Shown: piece by piece, positions 50,214-60,423 of the stretch
How positions within the stretch are numbered: the stretch's first letter is position 1
Layout: every line of letters starts with the position of its first letter
Assembly (NCBI GenBank): GCA_013373205.1
Contig: JABXIG010000003.1
Location: forward strand, 1 to 64,000
Direction of reading: 5' to 3'
DNA: 64,000 nucleotides
Source of the DNA: Methylocystaceae bacterium
GTDB taxonomy: Bacteria > Pseudomonadota > Alphaproteobacteria > Rhodospirillales > Terasakiellaceae
The notes under the pieces: model-generated
What the model was told of the DNA's origin: nothing
Seen by the model: only the letters and a program-made list of their open reading frames with translations
The model's database searches: none
Program-made: the position numbers and the translations under genes

Positions 50214-50830
50214 TTCATCGCCAGAACTTGGGTATCCTGTTCAGCATAAAAAATATGACGGCCGATTTTTGTGGTGCGTTTTAAACGTTCTGCCCAGGGT
50301 GGGGTGACGTAATCGGCATGATACCATTTCGCCGCATTTGTTGGGTCTTTATAAATCCCGGCAAGAAACAGGCGTGCGATCTGTTGGGCGCTACCCCAGG
50401 CAGTGGCTTCTTTCGGGTCGTCTTTCTTGCCATCACACCACCATGAAAACTGGCAACGATGCAGACGCTGACGGCTTTTTGATTGCTGTACGACTTCACA
50501 AATACTGTTGGGGAACTTTTTATCGGCAACCCGGTTCATGGTCACGCCAGCAACGGCCAGCTGTCCTTGCAGGTCTTCAGAACGCGCTTCCCAATAGATA
50601 TTCAACGCAAGGCAACGCAGTTCATTAGTATCGACCACAAGGTTGTGGGACATGTAACTGTTAAATTCACGGGCAAAAGCTTGTGCGGATGGTTCTTCAT
50701 AGGCAGAGGTATTGGTTTGAGGTTCCCATTTTTTGAACCCCGTCACGCCAAAGAACAGACTGCCTGAAATAAAGGTCATCAAAAGCAGGCGACCCAAAAA
50801 GGGGCGCACGGCCAGATTGCTCGAACTCAT
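50210..50830 (-). CDS. Membrane-anchored SleB-type cell wall hydrolase
   Basis: From the ATG at 50830 it has 206 residues with an N-terminal anchor helix (RLLLMTFISGSLFFGVTGF) and then the hydrolase-2 domain: LALNIYWEARSEDLQGQLAVAGVTMNRV, the QFSWWCDG motif and AKWYHADYVTPPWA. The Glu in YWEAR is the expected catalytic acid. It should cut peptidoglycan glycan strands in the periplasm. A longer upstream start is possible but no better supported. Confidence 0.9.
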   Translation of the reverse strand: MSSSNLAVRPFLGRLLLMTFISGSLFFGVTGFKKWEPQTNTSAYEEPSAQAFAREFNSYMSHNLVVDTNELRCLALNIYWEARSEDLQGQLAVAGVTMNRVADKKFPNSICEVVQQSKSRQRLHRCQFSWWCDGKKDDPKEATAWGSAQQIARLFLAGIYKDPTNAAKWYHADYVTPPWAERLKRTTKIGRHIFYAEQDTQVLAMN

Positions 50831-51116
50831 ATTTTTGTCCACATATTGTTTCAAAAATGGTCCGACAATCTGGCAATCATTTTTATGTTTATGATTGCTT
50901 CTCGTTAAAGTCTTCGGCTGAAAATACATCAGCTGGGGGGTCGGACTTTATTAACGCGTTTTCTAACGCGCGGTAGATATATGTAAAACTACATATGAAG
51001 TCAACCCCCTAAAAGTGCACTGCACAAGAGTATCAGAAAAATGCAATATTGTTGCATGAAAATGAAAAGCTGACTAATTTGGTAACCCATTTTCCTGCTT
51101 TTGGTTTGCTTTCGTA

Positions 51117-51767
51117 ATGACTTTTGTTTATCGCCCACCAGATGTTCCTCTTGAGGTTTTTTATCAAGATGAGAATCTGATATTGGTTAATAAACCCAGT
51201 GGGTTATTGTCTGTTCCGGGGCGTGCTTCTGAACATAAAGACTGTCTGCAATCGCGCCTTGAAGACAAATTTGGGACGGCTTTGGTGGTACATCGCCTGG
51301 ATATGGATACGTCTGGTGTGATGGTGTTTGCTGTGGATAAGGATGCTCAGCGCGATTTATCGAAACAGTTCGAAAGCAAAACGGTTTTTAAAAACTATCA
51401 CTGTATTGTCAACGATATTGTCGAGGAAGAGGAAGGTGAGGTGAACTTACCTTTGCGCTGTGATTGGCCGAACCGACCTTTGCAGATGGTGGATCATGAA
51501 CATGGTAAGCCCGCTCAAACCCGTTGGAAGGTTTTGGAACGTGGTGAGGGGCAAACCAGATTGCTTTTGATCCCTATTACCGGGCGCTCACATCAATTAC
51601 GCGTTCATTGTCTATCGATGGGGCATCCGATTGTGGGGGATCGTTTCTACGCCCCGCCGGCAGTTATCGCTTTAAGTGATCGATTGTGTCTGCATGCCGC
51701 GAAACTGGAAATTAATCATCCTGTCACAGGGGAAAGGCTATCTATTGACGCGCCATGTGATTTCTAA
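51117..51767 (+). CDS. rluA: RluA-family pseudouridine synthase
   Basis: A 216-residue enzyme that isomerises uridine to pseudouridine in RNA. The catalytic Asp62 is in HRLDMDTSG, and the conserved PITGRSHQLRVHC and DRFYAPPA match RluA (dual 23S rRNA 746/tRNA 32). No S4 domain is present, as in RluA, so I use that symbol; another small RluA paralog cannot be excluded. Confidence 0.85.
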   Translation: MTFVYRPPDVPLEVFYQDENLILVNKPSGLLSVPGRASEHKDCLQSRLEDKFGTALVVHRLDMDTSGVMVFAVDKDAQRDLSKQFESKTVFKNYHCIVNDIVEEEEGEVNLPLRCDWPNRPLQMVDHEHGKPAQTRWKVLERGEGQTRLLLIPITGRSHQLRVHCLSMGHPIVGDRFYAPPAVIALSDRLCLHAAKLEINHPVTGERLSIDAPCDF

Positions 51768-51771
51768 ACAT

Positions 51772-51806
51772 AAAAAAAGCTGCCCTCATGAAAGGACAGC
51801 CTTTTT
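51772..51806 (-). terminator. Terminator of the mla genes
   Basis: On the minus strand, AAAAAGGCTGTCCT pairs with AGGGCAGCTTTTTT (two G-U pairs) around TTCATG, ending in a T run. It lies just after the mlaC stop codon. Confidence 0.75.
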
Positions 51807-51821
51807 ATGTCATATGAATTT

Positions 51822-52469
51822 TTATTGTGCGGCTTTATCGACGTCGCTGACTAATTCGGCTGTCTTCGTGCGAAGCGCATCAATTAAAGCGCTGACGTTC
51901 CCGCCACCGCGTTTAATAACGGAGACAAATTCAGCACGTTGTGTCTGGCTCATGCTGACACCAGCAATAAGAACATCAACAACTTTCTTTTCGCCGTCTT
52001 TGTTTGCTTTTACACGCCAGTCGACTAGAATTGGTTCGCTTGACTGGGGGCGTTCTATCTGGGAGCGCACAATTGCATCCTGATCATTTTTAGCAAGAGA
52101 TTCTGTCACAGTTAATGTGATGTTTTCACCCGAGTAATCTTCAAACCGTTTTGAATAAGTAACAATGATGAAGTCTTCAAACAGTTTTAGGTAATCTTCT
52201 TTTTCTGCTTCGCTGGCCTTACGCCAGTAACGGCCAAGAACCCATTTACCAATTGCACGCACATCAAAACCCTCGTTCAGAAGGTTTCTGAATTCAATAT
52301 TGCGTGTTTGTGAATCTTGGGAAGAACGGAAAGATGCCATAGCTTTATCAGCCATGGTTTGAATGAAACTTTCAGCTTCTTTACCAAAATCTTTTGCCAT
52401 AACAGGCGCTGATGAAAGGGCAATAGTGAAACAGAGAAATGCTGTGGCGAAAAAACGTCTGGTCATCAT
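51822..52469 (-). CDS. mlaC: Periplasmic phospholipid-binding protein MlaC
   Basis: MlaC carries phospholipids between the outer membrane and the inner-membrane Mla transporter. The 215-residue protein has a signal peptide (RRFFATAFLCFTIALSSAPVMA), then the family core RAIGKWVLGRYWRKASEAEKEDY and VDVLIAGVSMSQTQRAEFVS. It lies 15 bp after mlaA. The MlaFED transporter genes are not in the window. Confidence 0.93.
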   Translation of the reverse strand: MMTRRFFATAFLCFTIALSSAPVMAKDFGKEAESFIQTMADKAMASFRSSQDSQTRNIEFRNLLNEGFDVRAIGKWVLGRYWRKASEAEKEDYLKLFEDFIIVTYSKRFEDYSGENITLTVTESLAKNDQDAIVRSQIERPQSSEPILVDWRVKANKDGEKKVVDVLIAGVSMSQTQRAEFVSVIKRGGGNVSALIDALRTKTAELVSDVDKAAQ

Positions 52470-52484
52470 TGTTAATATATGTCC

Positions 52485-53294
52485 TTAACGCGCTTCAGTT
52501 AATTCTTCATCACCTGGTGCCGGCGCATCATAGTCAAAAGATAAATTTGGCGCTTTTTTGGCTTTTGGGCCATCATTATTCATGATTTCAGCATCGCGAT
52601 TTTGGCGATAGAAGCTACGATATGACGCATAAGGATCAAGTGAGTTTGTGCGTATATCTTCAATGGCATCGTAATAATAAGCGCGTGAATCAACCGCTGA
52701 CACAATACTGCGGCCAATCATATGATTTTCACGGTCAGTATTGTTCGCCCATATATTAATTGGATCTGTAAAATAATCTACAACCAGACCCACAGTGTCA
52801 CGAGGATTGCTTGGTCCGAAAATTGGCAGAACAATGTATGGACCTTCACCCGCACCCCATACAGCCAATGTCTGGCCAAAGTCTTCTTTGTGTTTTTTGT
52901 AACCCATTTCTGATGCAGGATCGCCAAAACCCAGAACGCCTACGGTGCTGTTGATCGCAAAGCGCGCGATTGTGTCGCCTGCGCGTTCGCCTTCACCTTG
53001 CAGGATATCATTGAGCAGGATGACAGGACTGCTCAGGTTCGCCAGCATATTGTGGATCCCCTCCTGAATGGGAGGTGGCATCAGACCGCGATAAAGTGTT
53101 GCTGCAGGACGCAAAAACCAGGTATCGATGACCTGATTGAATCCAAAAACAGCGCGGTTTAAACCCTCAAGGGGGTCATTATCTTCGTCAACAGCTTGAG
53201 GTTGACTGGCGCAGCCTGCCAGAATCACACTGATAGCTGCGATTCCGCTTATTTTCTTTAACCAGTTTTTTTTCGTTACGGGCTTTGTCATCAT
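52485..53294 (-). CDS. mlaA: Outer-membrane lipoprotein MlaA (VacJ)
   Basis: MlaA removes misplaced phospholipids from the outer leaflet and hands them to MlaC. The 269-residue protein has the lipobox LAGC with Cys28, then NDPLEGLNRAVFGFNQVIDTWFLRP, AINSTVGVLGFGDPASEMG and VLPIFGPSNPRDTVG, all family hallmarks. It is the first gene of the mlaA-mlaC pair. Confidence 0.95.
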   Translation of the reverse strand: MMTKPVTKKNWLKKISGIAAISVILAGCASQPQAVDEDNDPLEGLNRAVFGFNQVIDTWFLRPAATLYRGLMPPPIQEGIHNMLANLSSPVILLNDILQGEGERAGDTIARFAINSTVGVLGFGDPASEMGYKKHKEDFGQTLAVWGAGEGPYIVLPIFGPSNPRDTVGLVVDYFTDPINIWANNTDRENHMIGRSIVSAVDSRAYYYDAIEDIRTNSLDPYASYRSFYRQNRDAEIMNNDGPKAKKAPNLSFDYDAPAPGDEELTEAR

Positions 53295-53538
53295 ACACCG
53301 AATTGTTATTTTGCCATGTTATTTTCAATATATATCAATACGTTAGTGTTGACTTACTGACATATAATACTGTGTGTTCATATATACGAGACCTAAAGTC
53401 CTTCCCCCATAGATATAAACCTAGATATTGAAGTACCATAGCGTAACTCAAAACACTAGTCCTTCCAAAGGTTAATAAAGTATCAATTTCCTGTCGGTGT
53501 TACATATTTGCAACAGATGCATTTTTATCCTTGCAATC

Positions 53539-53558
53539 ATATAAAGATATCTTTATAT
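53539..53558. promoter_or_regulatory. 20-bp perfect palindrome, candidate operator of the methionine genes
   Basis: ATATAAAGATATCTTTATAT is a perfect 20-bp palindrome 31 bp upstream of the chosen start of the ArsR-methyltransferase gene. Its position in the core promoter fits repression by that gene's product. Its style is like the SAH/SAM-responsive ArsR (SahR) operators as I recall them; this needs a direct comparison. Confidence 0.75.
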
Positions 53559-53589
53559 CTTGAATAAATATTATCCGGTGGAGTTGAAT

Positions 53590-54519
53590 ATGGATGCAAT
53601 TTTATCAGCTTTAAAGGCTATTGGGGAACCGACACGCATGCGTGTTATGGCGTTGTGTGCTCAAGGTGACCTGACAGTTTCCGAACTGGTCCACATTCTG
53701 GGTCAAAGTCAGCCGCGTGTATCACGCCATTTGAAGTTGTTGTGTGAGGCTGGTTTGTTGCAGCGCTTGCGTGAAGGGAGCTGGGTATTTCATCGTCTGG
53801 CGGTTGATTCGGAGAAGGCTCAGATTGTTGAAAAGCTGGTCAACGTCATTCCGTATGAAGATGAGGTGATTTTACGTGATTTGCAGCGTTTGGATGAAGT
53901 TAAGCACGACCGTGCTGAAAAGGCAGCGGCATTCTTTAAAATGAATGCACAGCGCTGGGAAGAAATTCGTGCCCTGCATGCTGACGATAAAGAAGTTGAA
54001 TTTCAGCTTCTGGAGATTTTAAAACCGGATTCAAATCAAGATTTGCTGGATATTGGTACCGGGACAGGGCGATTTTTGGAAGTGTTTTCTCCCCTTATTC
54101 GTCAAGGCTGGGGTGTTGATCTTTCCCCGGAGATGTTGGCGATTGCCCGGGCAAAGATAGAAGAAGGCGGTTTAAGTAATTGTGCTGTGCGCCAGGGGGA
54201 TATGTATCAGGTGCCCTTTTCGGCAGAAAGTTTCGATCTGGTGACGATCCATCAGGTATTGCACTACACCGACGAACCGATGACGGCAATCAGCGAAGCT
54301 GCCCGTGTGTTGCGAACGGGTGGGAAATTGGCTTTGATTGATTTTGCACCCCATGAAGAAGAAACCCTGCGCACACAATATCAGCATCGCCGCCTTGGGT
54401 TTGATGAAGATGAAATTTCAAAAATTTGCCAGGACTGCGGATTAACTGTGACACATGTCCAGCATCTGCCCGGCACCCCTTTAACTGTGACCATCTGGGT
54501 CGCTGAAAAAAAAGACTAG
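53590..54519 (+). CDS. ArsR-type regulator fused to a SAM-dependent methyltransferase
   Basis: From the ATG at 53590 it has 309 residues. The N-terminal winged helix (LTVSELVHILGQSQPRVSRHLKLL, about 28-51) has no metal-binding Cys pair. The C-terminal part is a Rossmann methyltransferase with DIGTGTG (154-160) and IHQVLHYTDEPMTAI. The fused domain could sense SAM or SAH, as proposed for SahR-like regulators of methionine genes. GGTGGAG precedes the ATG; the TTG at 53560 is less likely. It is followed by metF 12 bp later, so it is the first gene of a regulator-metF-metH operon. Confidence 0.9.
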   Translation: MDAILSALKAIGEPTRMRVMALCAQGDLTVSELVHILGQSQPRVSRHLKLLCEAGLLQRLREGSWVFHRLAVDSEKAQIVEKLVNVIPYEDEVILRDLQRLDEVKHDRAEKAAAFFKMNAQRWEEIRALHADDKEVEFQLLEILKPDSNQDLLDIGTGTGRFLEVFSPLIRQGWGVDLSPEMLAIARAKIEEGGLSNCAVRQGDMYQVPFSAESFDLVTIHQVLHYTDEPMTAISEAARVLRTGGKLALIDFAPHEEETLRTQYQHRRLGFDEDEISKICQDCGLTVTHVQHLPGTPLTVTIWVAEKKD

Positions 54520-54531
54520 GAGATAACTATA

Positions 54532-55452
54532 GTGACCCTTAAAGAAGAACGAAACGCTGTTTTGAGCGGATTACCCGTTGCGGCCCCTCTGCTTCAAGAT
54601 GTCAGTGTGTCTTTTGAATTTTTCCCCCCAAAGACGGAAAAGATGGAAGAAACCTTATGGGCATCTTTGAAACGCCTGGAACCATTGGCGCCTAAATTTG
54701 TTTCCGTAACTTATGGTGCTGGTGGTACAACGCGGGAGCGTACGCACAACACGGTTGTTGGCATTCAACAAGAAACATCCATGGCGGCAGCGGCGCATCT
54801 GACTTGTGTCGGGTCATCCAAGGCTGAAATTGACGAGATTGCAGACCGTTATTGGGAAGAAGGTATTCGTCACATCGTTGCCTTGCGTGGTGATCCTGAA
54901 GAAGGTGCAGAGGGCTATAAACCGCATCCAGAAGGCTATGCTTACGCAGTTGATCTGGTCGAAGGCTTGAAAAAACGCCATGATTTCGAAATTAGTGTGG
55001 CTGGTTATCCCGAAACCCACCCCGATGCACCTTCGGCCCAGTTTGATATTGATTATCTGAAAAAGAAAGTGGATGCCGGTGCGAACCGGGTCATCACGCA
55101 ATATTTCTTTGAAGCAGAGACTTTCCTGCGCTATCGCGATAAGGCGACGGCTGCTGGTGTGAATGTGCCGATTGTTCCGGGTATTTTACCTGTGACAAAC
55201 TTTAAACAAGTGCTGAAATTTTCCGATGCCTGCAACACAAAAGTCCCGGCCTGGATGGCAGACCTGTTTGAAGGTTTGGATGATGAACCGGAAACCCGCA
55301 AACTGGTTGCGGCCACTGTGGCTTCGGAATTGTGTCGTGTTTTACATGTCAATGGCGTGAACGACTTTCATTTTTATACGTTGAACCGTGCAGACTTAAC
55401 TTACGCTTTCTGTCATATTCTTGGGGTTCGCCCGAAAGGAAATCAATCATGA
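54532..55452 (+). CDS. metF: Methylenetetrahydrofolate reductase
   Basis: MetF makes 5-methyl-THF, the methyl donor for MetH. The 306-residue flavin TIM barrel has [13 protein letters not shown] at the N-terminus, [27 protein letters not shown] and [11 protein letters not shown]. The start is a GTG with AGGAGAT upstream. The stop overlaps the metH N-terminal gene by 4 bp (ATGA), so they are coupled. Confidence 0.97.
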   Translation: MTLKEERNAVLSGLPVAAPLLQDVSVSFEFFPPKTEKMEETLWASLKRLEPLAPKFVSVTYGAGGTTRERTHNTVVGIQQETSMAAAAHLTCVGSSKAEIDEIADRYWEEGIRHIVALRGDPEEGAEGYKPHPEGYAYAVDLVEGLKKRHDFEISVAGYPETHPDAPSAQFDIDYLKKKVDAGANRVITQYFFEAETFLRYRDKATAAGVNVPIVPGILPVTNFKQVLKFSDACNTKVPAWMADLFEGLDDEPETRKLVAATVASELCRVLHVNGVNDFHFYTLNRADLTYAFCHILGVRPKGNQS

Positions 55453-56516
55453 GTACCCGCGAAGACCGTCTGGCTTATTTAGAAGCCGAATCTAAAAAAC
55501 GCATCATCATTCTGGATGGCGCAATGGGAACAATGATCCAACGCTACAATCTGACAGAAGAAGATTATCGTGGGGAACGTTTTGCGGACTGGCCCCAAGA
55601 TGTAAAAGGCAATAACGATCTGTTGTCCCTTACAAAACCCGAGGTCATTAAAGAAATTCACAAAGAATATCTGGAAGCTGGTGCGGATATTTTGGGGACC
55701 AATACGTTTTCGTCAACTACGATTGCGCAAGCTGATTATGCCATGGAAGATCTGGCCTATGAAATGAATGTGGAAAGTGCACGTATTGCCCGCGAAGTCG
55801 CAGATGAAATGACGGCAATAACACCGGATCGTCCGCGTCTGGTCGCAGGGGCCATGGGGCCGACGAACCGCACCTGTTCGATCAGCCCGGATGTGAATGA
55901 CCCCGGTTATCGTAATGTATCCTTTGATGAGCTGCGTATTGCTTACAAATCAGCGGCGAAGGGGTTGTTAGAAGGCGGTAGTGATATCCTGATCGTTGAA
56001 ACCATCTTTGATACGCTCAATGCCAAAGCCGCTCTATTTGCGATTGAAGAATTGTTTGATGAACAAGGCTGGTCCGTGCCGATTATGATTTCCGGTACGT
56101 TGACAGATGCATCTGGTCGCACATTGTCCGGTCAAACGGCAGAAGCGTTTTGGAATTCAGTGCGTCACGTTAAGCCGTTTTCAGTAGGTCTGAACTGTGC
56201 GCTGGGGGCTGACCTGATGCGCCCGCATATTGCAGCCCTGTCCAATGTGGCCGAAGTACGTGTCTCAACCTATCCTAATGCAGGCTTGCCAAATGAGATG
56301 GGCGGATATGATGAAACACCAGAAGAAATGTCTGAATCTTTAAAAGAATGGGCAGAAAGTGGTTTGATCAATATTGTTGGGGGGTGCTGTGGGACAACGC
56401 CTGCCCATATTAAGGATATTGCTGATTCTGTTGCGCATGTCAAACCGCGTGAAATTCCAAAGCTGGATGTGAAAATGCGCCTGTCCGGGTTGGAATCTTT
56501 TAACGTAACATCCTGA
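55449..56516 (+). CDS. metH: Methionine synthase, homocysteine-binding half
   Basis: This 355-residue protein is the first module of cobalamin-dependent methionine synthase. It has [32 protein letters not shown], and the zinc-binding cysteines in GLNCALG and GGCCGTTP. It ends cleanly at the linker before the folate module. With the C-terminal gene (879 residues) the total is about 1,234, the size of E. coli MetH. GAAAGGAA precedes the ATG. Confidence 0.95.
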   Translation: MSTREDRLAYLEAESKKRIIILDGAMGTMIQRYNLTEEDYRGERFADWPQDVKGNNDLLSLTKPEVIKEIHKEYLEAGADILGTNTFSSTTIAQADYAMEDLAYEMNVESARIAREVADEMTAITPDRPRLVAGAMGPTNRTCSISPDVNDPGYRNVSFDELRIAYKSAAKGLLEGGSDILIVETIFDTLNAKAALFAIEELFDEQGWSVPIMISGTLTDASGRTLSGQTAEAFWNSVRHVKPFSVGLNCALGADLMRPHIAALSNVAEVRVSTYPNAGLPNEMGGYDETPEEMSESLKEWAESGLINIVGGCCGTTPAHIKDIADSVAHVKPREIPKLDVKMRLSGLESFNVTS

Positions 56517-56520
56517 GCAT

Positions 56521-56550
56521 AACCGTTATCCCGGCCTTGGTCGGGATGAC
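56521..56550. repeat. REP-like palindrome, copy 2, in the metH split
   Basis: ATCCCGG-CCTTGG-TCGGGAT with the flanking AACCG and GATGAC, matching the copy at 46029-46055. It fills most of the 55-bp gap between the two metH genes. Confidence 0.7.
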
Positions 56551-56571
56551 GTGTAAAATGAGATTAAGAAC

Positions 56572-59211
56572 ATGACAACTCAACAAGCGACATTTATTAA
56601 TATCGGGGAACGCACAAACGTTGCGGGTTCCGCAAAATTCAAGCGTCTGATTGCTGAAGAACAGTATGATGAAGCCTTAAGTGTGGCGCTTCAGCAGGTG
56701 GAAAACGGAGCCAATATCATTGATATCAACATGGATGATGCCATGCTGGACAGTGAAAAAGCCATGGTGCGTTTCTTAAACCTGATCGCCGCCGAACCGG
56801 ATATCGCGCGTGTGCCGGTGATGATCGACAGTTCAAAATGGTCGGTGATCGAAGCGGGCCTGCAATGTGTGCAAGGCAAGGCGGTGGTAAACTCCATCTC
56901 TTTGAAAGAGGGCAAAGAACAATTCGTTGAACAGGCGAAAAAGATTAAACGCTATGGTGCCGCTGTGGTGGTCATGGCCTTTGATGAAGACGGTCAGGCC
57001 GATACAAAAGAACGCAAAGTCGAAATTTGCAAACGCTCTTACGATGTTTTGGTCAATGAAGTGGGCTTCCCGCCGGAAGATATCATTTTTGATCCGAATA
57101 TCTTTGCTGTTGCGACCGGGATTGAAGAACATAACAATTATGCGGTCGATTTTATTGAAGCAACCCGCATCATTCGCGAACAATGTCCGCACTGTCATAT
57201 CTCGGGTGGTTTGTCTAACGTCTCTTTCTCATTCCGTGGCAATAACCCGGTGCGTGAAGCCATGCACTCGGTCTTTCTGTATCATGCGGTTCAGGCTGGC
57301 ATGGATATGGGGATTGTTAACCCGGCACAGTTGGAAGTTTATGATGAAATCCCGAGTGAGCTTCGCGAGCGTGTCGAAGATGTGATCCTGAACAAACGTC
57401 CAGATGCAACGGACCGTTTGTTGGAAATCGCCGATGAGTATAAAAATAAGGGTGGATCAAAGGCGGCGACGATTGATCTGTCTTGGCGTGAAAAACCGAT
57501 TGCGGAACGTCTGTCTTTTGCCTTGGTCAAAGGGATCGATCAGTTTATCGAAGAAGATACCGAAGAAGCCCGCCAGCAATTTGACCAACCGATTGAGGTC
57601 ATTGAAGGTCCGCTGATGGACGGGATGAACGTGGTCGGGGACCTGTTTGGCGCGGGTAAAATGTTCTTGCCCCAAGTGGTGAAATCCGCCCGCGTGATGA
57701 AAAAGGCTGTAGCATATCTGATGCCTTTCATTGAAGAAGGTAAGGAAGCAGGGTCCGAAAGTGCGGGTAAAGTCTTGATGGCGACTGTGAAGGGCGACGT
57801 GCATGATATTGGTAAAAATATCGTTGGCGTTGTGCTGCAATGTAACAACTTTGAAGTCATCGATCTGGGCGTGATGGTGCCAACACAGGATATTCTGGAA
57901 GCGGCCAACCAAAATAATGTGGATATCATCGGCCTGTCCGGTCTGATTACGCCGTCTTTGGAAGAAATGGTCAATGTTGCCAAGGAAATGAAGCGATTAG
58001 ATATGAATATCCCGCTTTTGGTTGGCGGGGCGACCACATCCAAGGTTCATACAGCGGTCAAAATTGACCCGAACTATGAACATCCAACTATTCATGTGTT
58101 AGATGCTTCTCGTGCTGTTGGGGTATGTTCGAACCTTCTGTCGAGCAATAAACGCGCAGCTTATGAAGCGGAAATTGCCGCTGATTATGAAAAAGTACGT
58201 CAAGCGCGTGCGAAAAAGCAGAATAAAGGCAACAAAATCACCCTTGAAGAAGCGCGTAAAGCCAAACAGCCGATTGATTGGGAAGGATTTGATCCTGTAA
58301 AACCCAGCTTCTTAGGGACGAAGACGTTTGATGATTATCCGTTAGAAGAACTGGTAGATCGCATTGACTGGACACCGTTCTTTCGGACTTGGGAACTGGC
58401 GGGAAATTATCCTAAAATTCTGGATGATGAAGTTGTGGGTGAAACTGCAACCAGCTTGTTCAAGGATGCGCAAGACATGCTGAAAGAGATCATCGCTGAT
58501 AAATGGTTGAGCGCGAAAGCTGTGATCGGTTTCTGGCGGGCCAATTCAACCGATGATGACAGCATTCGTTTGTTTAAGGATGAAGATGGGCGCGAAGATT
58601 TAGCGGCCTTCCATATGGTGCGTCAACAAATCCCAAAAGCAGATGGGCGCTATGATAACTGTCTGGCTGATTATATTGCGCCGAGCGGGGAAGATTATAT
58701 GGGTGGTTTTGCCGTGACGACAGGCCATGGGATTGAAACCAAACTGGCGGAATTTGAAGCTGCCCATGATGATTATCGTTCGATCATGCTGAAAGCACTG
58801 GCAGACCGTCTAGCCGAAGCCTTTGCAGAACATATGCATGAACGGGTGCGCAAGGAATTCTGGGGCTATGCCAAAGATGAAAATCTGGATAACTTATCCT
58901 TGATTAAGGAACAATATCAAGGTATTCGCCCCGCGCCGGGCTATCCTGCTTGTCCGGAACATTCCGAAAAAGTGACCTTGTTTAAAATTCTGGATGCGCA
59001 AAAACAGGCGGGGATCGAATTGACGGATAGCTTCGCTATGACCCCGACAGCTGCCGTCAGTGGTTTCTATTTCGCACATCCTGAGGCCAAATATTTCGGT
59101 GTCGGACGGGTCGAAAAAGATCAGGCTGAAGATTATGCCCGCAGAAAAGGCATTTCCTTAAACGAGGCTGAAAAGCTTCTGTCCCCCGTTTTGGGATATG
59201 ATCCGCAGTAA
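56572..59211 (+). CDS. metH: Methionine synthase, folate/B12/activation half
   Basis: This 879-residue protein carries the other MetH modules: the pterin-binding barrel ([17 protein letters not shown]), the cobalamin-binding helical cap and Rossmann domain with DVHDIGKNI (the B12-ligating His) and [13 protein letters not shown], and the reactivation domain ([15 protein letters not shown]) that binds SAM. No frame damage is visible. It would need to pair with the homocysteine-binding protein to work. Confidence 0.96.
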   Translation: MTTQQATFINIGERTNVAGSAKFKRLIAEEQYDEALSVALQQVENGANIIDINMDDAMLDSEKAMVRFLNLIAAEPDIARVPVMIDSSKWSVIEAGLQCVQGKAVVNSISLKEGKEQFVEQAKKIKRYGAAVVVMAFDEDGQADTKERKVEICKRSYDVLVNEVGFPPEDIIFDPNIFAVATGIEEHNNYAVDFIEATRIIREQCPHCHISGGLSNVSFSFRGNNPVREAMHSVFLYHAVQAGMDMGIVNPAQLEVYDEIPSELRERVEDVILNKRPDATDRLLEIADEYKNKGGSKAATIDLSWREKPIAERLSFALVKGIDQFIEEDTEEARQQFDQPIEVIEGPLMDGMNVVGDLFGAGKMFLPQVVKSARVMKKAVAYLMPFIEEGKEAGSESAGKVLMATVKGDVHDIGKNIVGVVLQCNNFEVIDLGVMVPTQDILEAANQNNVDIIGLSGLITPSLEEMVNVAKEMKRLDMNIPLLVGGATTSKVHTAVKIDPNYEHPTIHVLDASRAVGVCSNLLSSNKRAAYEAEIAADYEKVRQARAKKQNKGNKITLEEARKAKQPIDWEGFDPVKPSFLGTKTFDDYPLEELVDRIDWTPFFRTWELAGNYPKILDDEVVGETATSLFKDAQDMLKEIIADKWLSAKAVIGFWRANSTDDDSIRLFKDEDGREDLAAFHMVRQQIPKADGRYDNCLADYIAPSGEDYMGGFAVTTGHGIETKLAEFEAAHDDYRSIMLKALADRLAEAFAEHMHERVRKEFWGYAKDENLDNLSLIKEQYQGIRPAPGYPACPEHSEKVTLFKILDAQKQAGIELTDSFAMTPTAAVSGFYFAHPEAKYFGVGRVEKDQAEDYARRKGISLNEAEKLLSPVLGYDPQ

Positions 59212-59231
59212 GTGAATCAGTGACAAGAAAA

Positions 59232-59261
59232 CCGTCAGCTTGCTTATGGGCAGGCTGACGG
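59232..59261. terminator. Hairpin between metH and the diguanylate cyclase gene
   Basis: CCGTCAGC (59232-59239) pairs with GCTGACGG (59254-59261) around a 14-base loop, with no clear T tract. It lies between convergent genes and could end both transcripts. Confidence 0.5.
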
Positions 59262-59281
59262 GTTAACTGGCGATCAAAAGA

Positions 59282-60328
59282 TCAGGCCACTGATCCTTCA
59301 AGGTCACGTTGGGATAGAATTTTGTTGCGTCCTTGCAGCACAGCCGTATCCAAAGACTGATGAGCACGTACCATTAACTGACTGACTGGTTCACCATATT
59401 CAAATAAGGCGGCTCCACCTGACATGGTGACTTTGCCAAGACGTTCACCTGTAGTGCGATTGACAATATTCTTGGAGCTGACGCGCTTGCAGATCTGTTC
59501 TGCAAGCAGCATGGCATTATCCAGATTCGTGCGAGGCAGGATAATGGCAAATTCATCCCCGCCAAAACGGGCGGCGGTGTCTTGCCCCTTGATACATTCA
59601 CTAATGGTGACAGCGACAAGTTTCAAGACCTGATCGCCGACCTGATGGCCGAAATGATTGTTGAAGCGGGCAAAATGATCTACGTCTAGCATCAGCAATG
59701 ATAAATCTTCACCGTTAGCCATAGCATTCATGGATGATTTACGTAATTCCAGATCAAAGAGTTTACGGTTGGCAATTCCGGTCAGACCATCTGTCATGGC
59801 CTCACGGCGCATGCGTTCCAGATCTTCTTTGAGGCCAAGGATTTCAGCTGTCGATTCTTTGAGCTTTTGTTCCAAGGCTGCATTTTCAGCAATAGCAGCA
59901 CTGACTTCATCGCCTAATGACTGCGCGACTTTTAGAATTTCATCTTTATCTTCGGTGTTGGATAACTTGTCTTTTGCATCAGACAAAGCCTGTTCAAGAT
60001 TCTCAAAACCGTCATCTGCCTTTGAAATGGTCGAAACCAGACGTCCAAGTTCGTTTTCCACTCGGGTGGTGGCATCGTGTAGAGTTGCGCTTTCCTGATC
60101 CAGTGTGAAGAATTTCTGGAAAATTTCGGAATTGCGCGTTTCTGTAAATTCTTGTTGGTTGGCGATGAGAATATCCAGCGTACGTTTTAAGTCGGGATAG
60201 GTGCCGGAAAAATAATGAAACCAAATGGTGAAATTATGAGGGTTTGCCGGAATCCCGATCTCATCCATCTTTTTGATGGCTTGCTGCGCGTAATCGATCG
60301 CCTGATCTATATTTTCGGTATATTCCAA
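59282..60328 (-). CDS. Diguanylate cyclase
   Basis: A 348-residue cytoplasmic protein with an N-terminal helical region of unknown type (AIDYAQQAIKKMDEIG, FTIWFHYFSGTYPDL), a long coiled coil (about 140-175) and a C-terminal GGDEF domain with the intact motif GGDEF (256-260). The product-inhibition site five residues upstream reads KGQD rather than RxxD, so feedback by c-di-GMP may be weak. It should make c-di-GMP. No transmembrane segment. Confidence 0.93.
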   Translation of the reverse strand: MEYTENIDQAIDYAQQAIKKMDEIGIPANPHNFTIWFHYFSGTYPDLKRTLDILIANQQEFTETRNSEIFQKFFTLDQESATLHDATTRVENELGRLVSTISKADDGFENLEQALSDAKDKLSNTEDKDEILKVAQSLGDEVSAAIAENAALEQKLKESTAEILGLKEDLERMRREAMTDGLTGIANRKLFDLELRKSSMNAMANGEDLSLLMLDVDHFARFNNHFGHQVGDQVLKLVAVTISECIKGQDTAARFGGDEFAIILPRTNLDNAMLLAEQICKRVSSKNIVNRTTGERLGKVTMSGGAALFEYGEPVSQLMVRAHQSLDTAVLQGRNKILSQRDLEGSVA

Positions 60329-60423
60329 CGCTCTAGTTCTCCATTTATTGTTATAATTCCAAAGAAACTATACTTTAGAATAGTCATCCTATCGTGGAGT
60401 CCAAGCAAAAAATCAGTTTTTGT

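Noticed and set aside
55449-59211. metH as a frameshifted pseudogene
   Set aside because: Both parts have clean starts and stops at a domain boundary, and all catalytic motifs are present. A two-gene metH is known in alphaproteobacteria.
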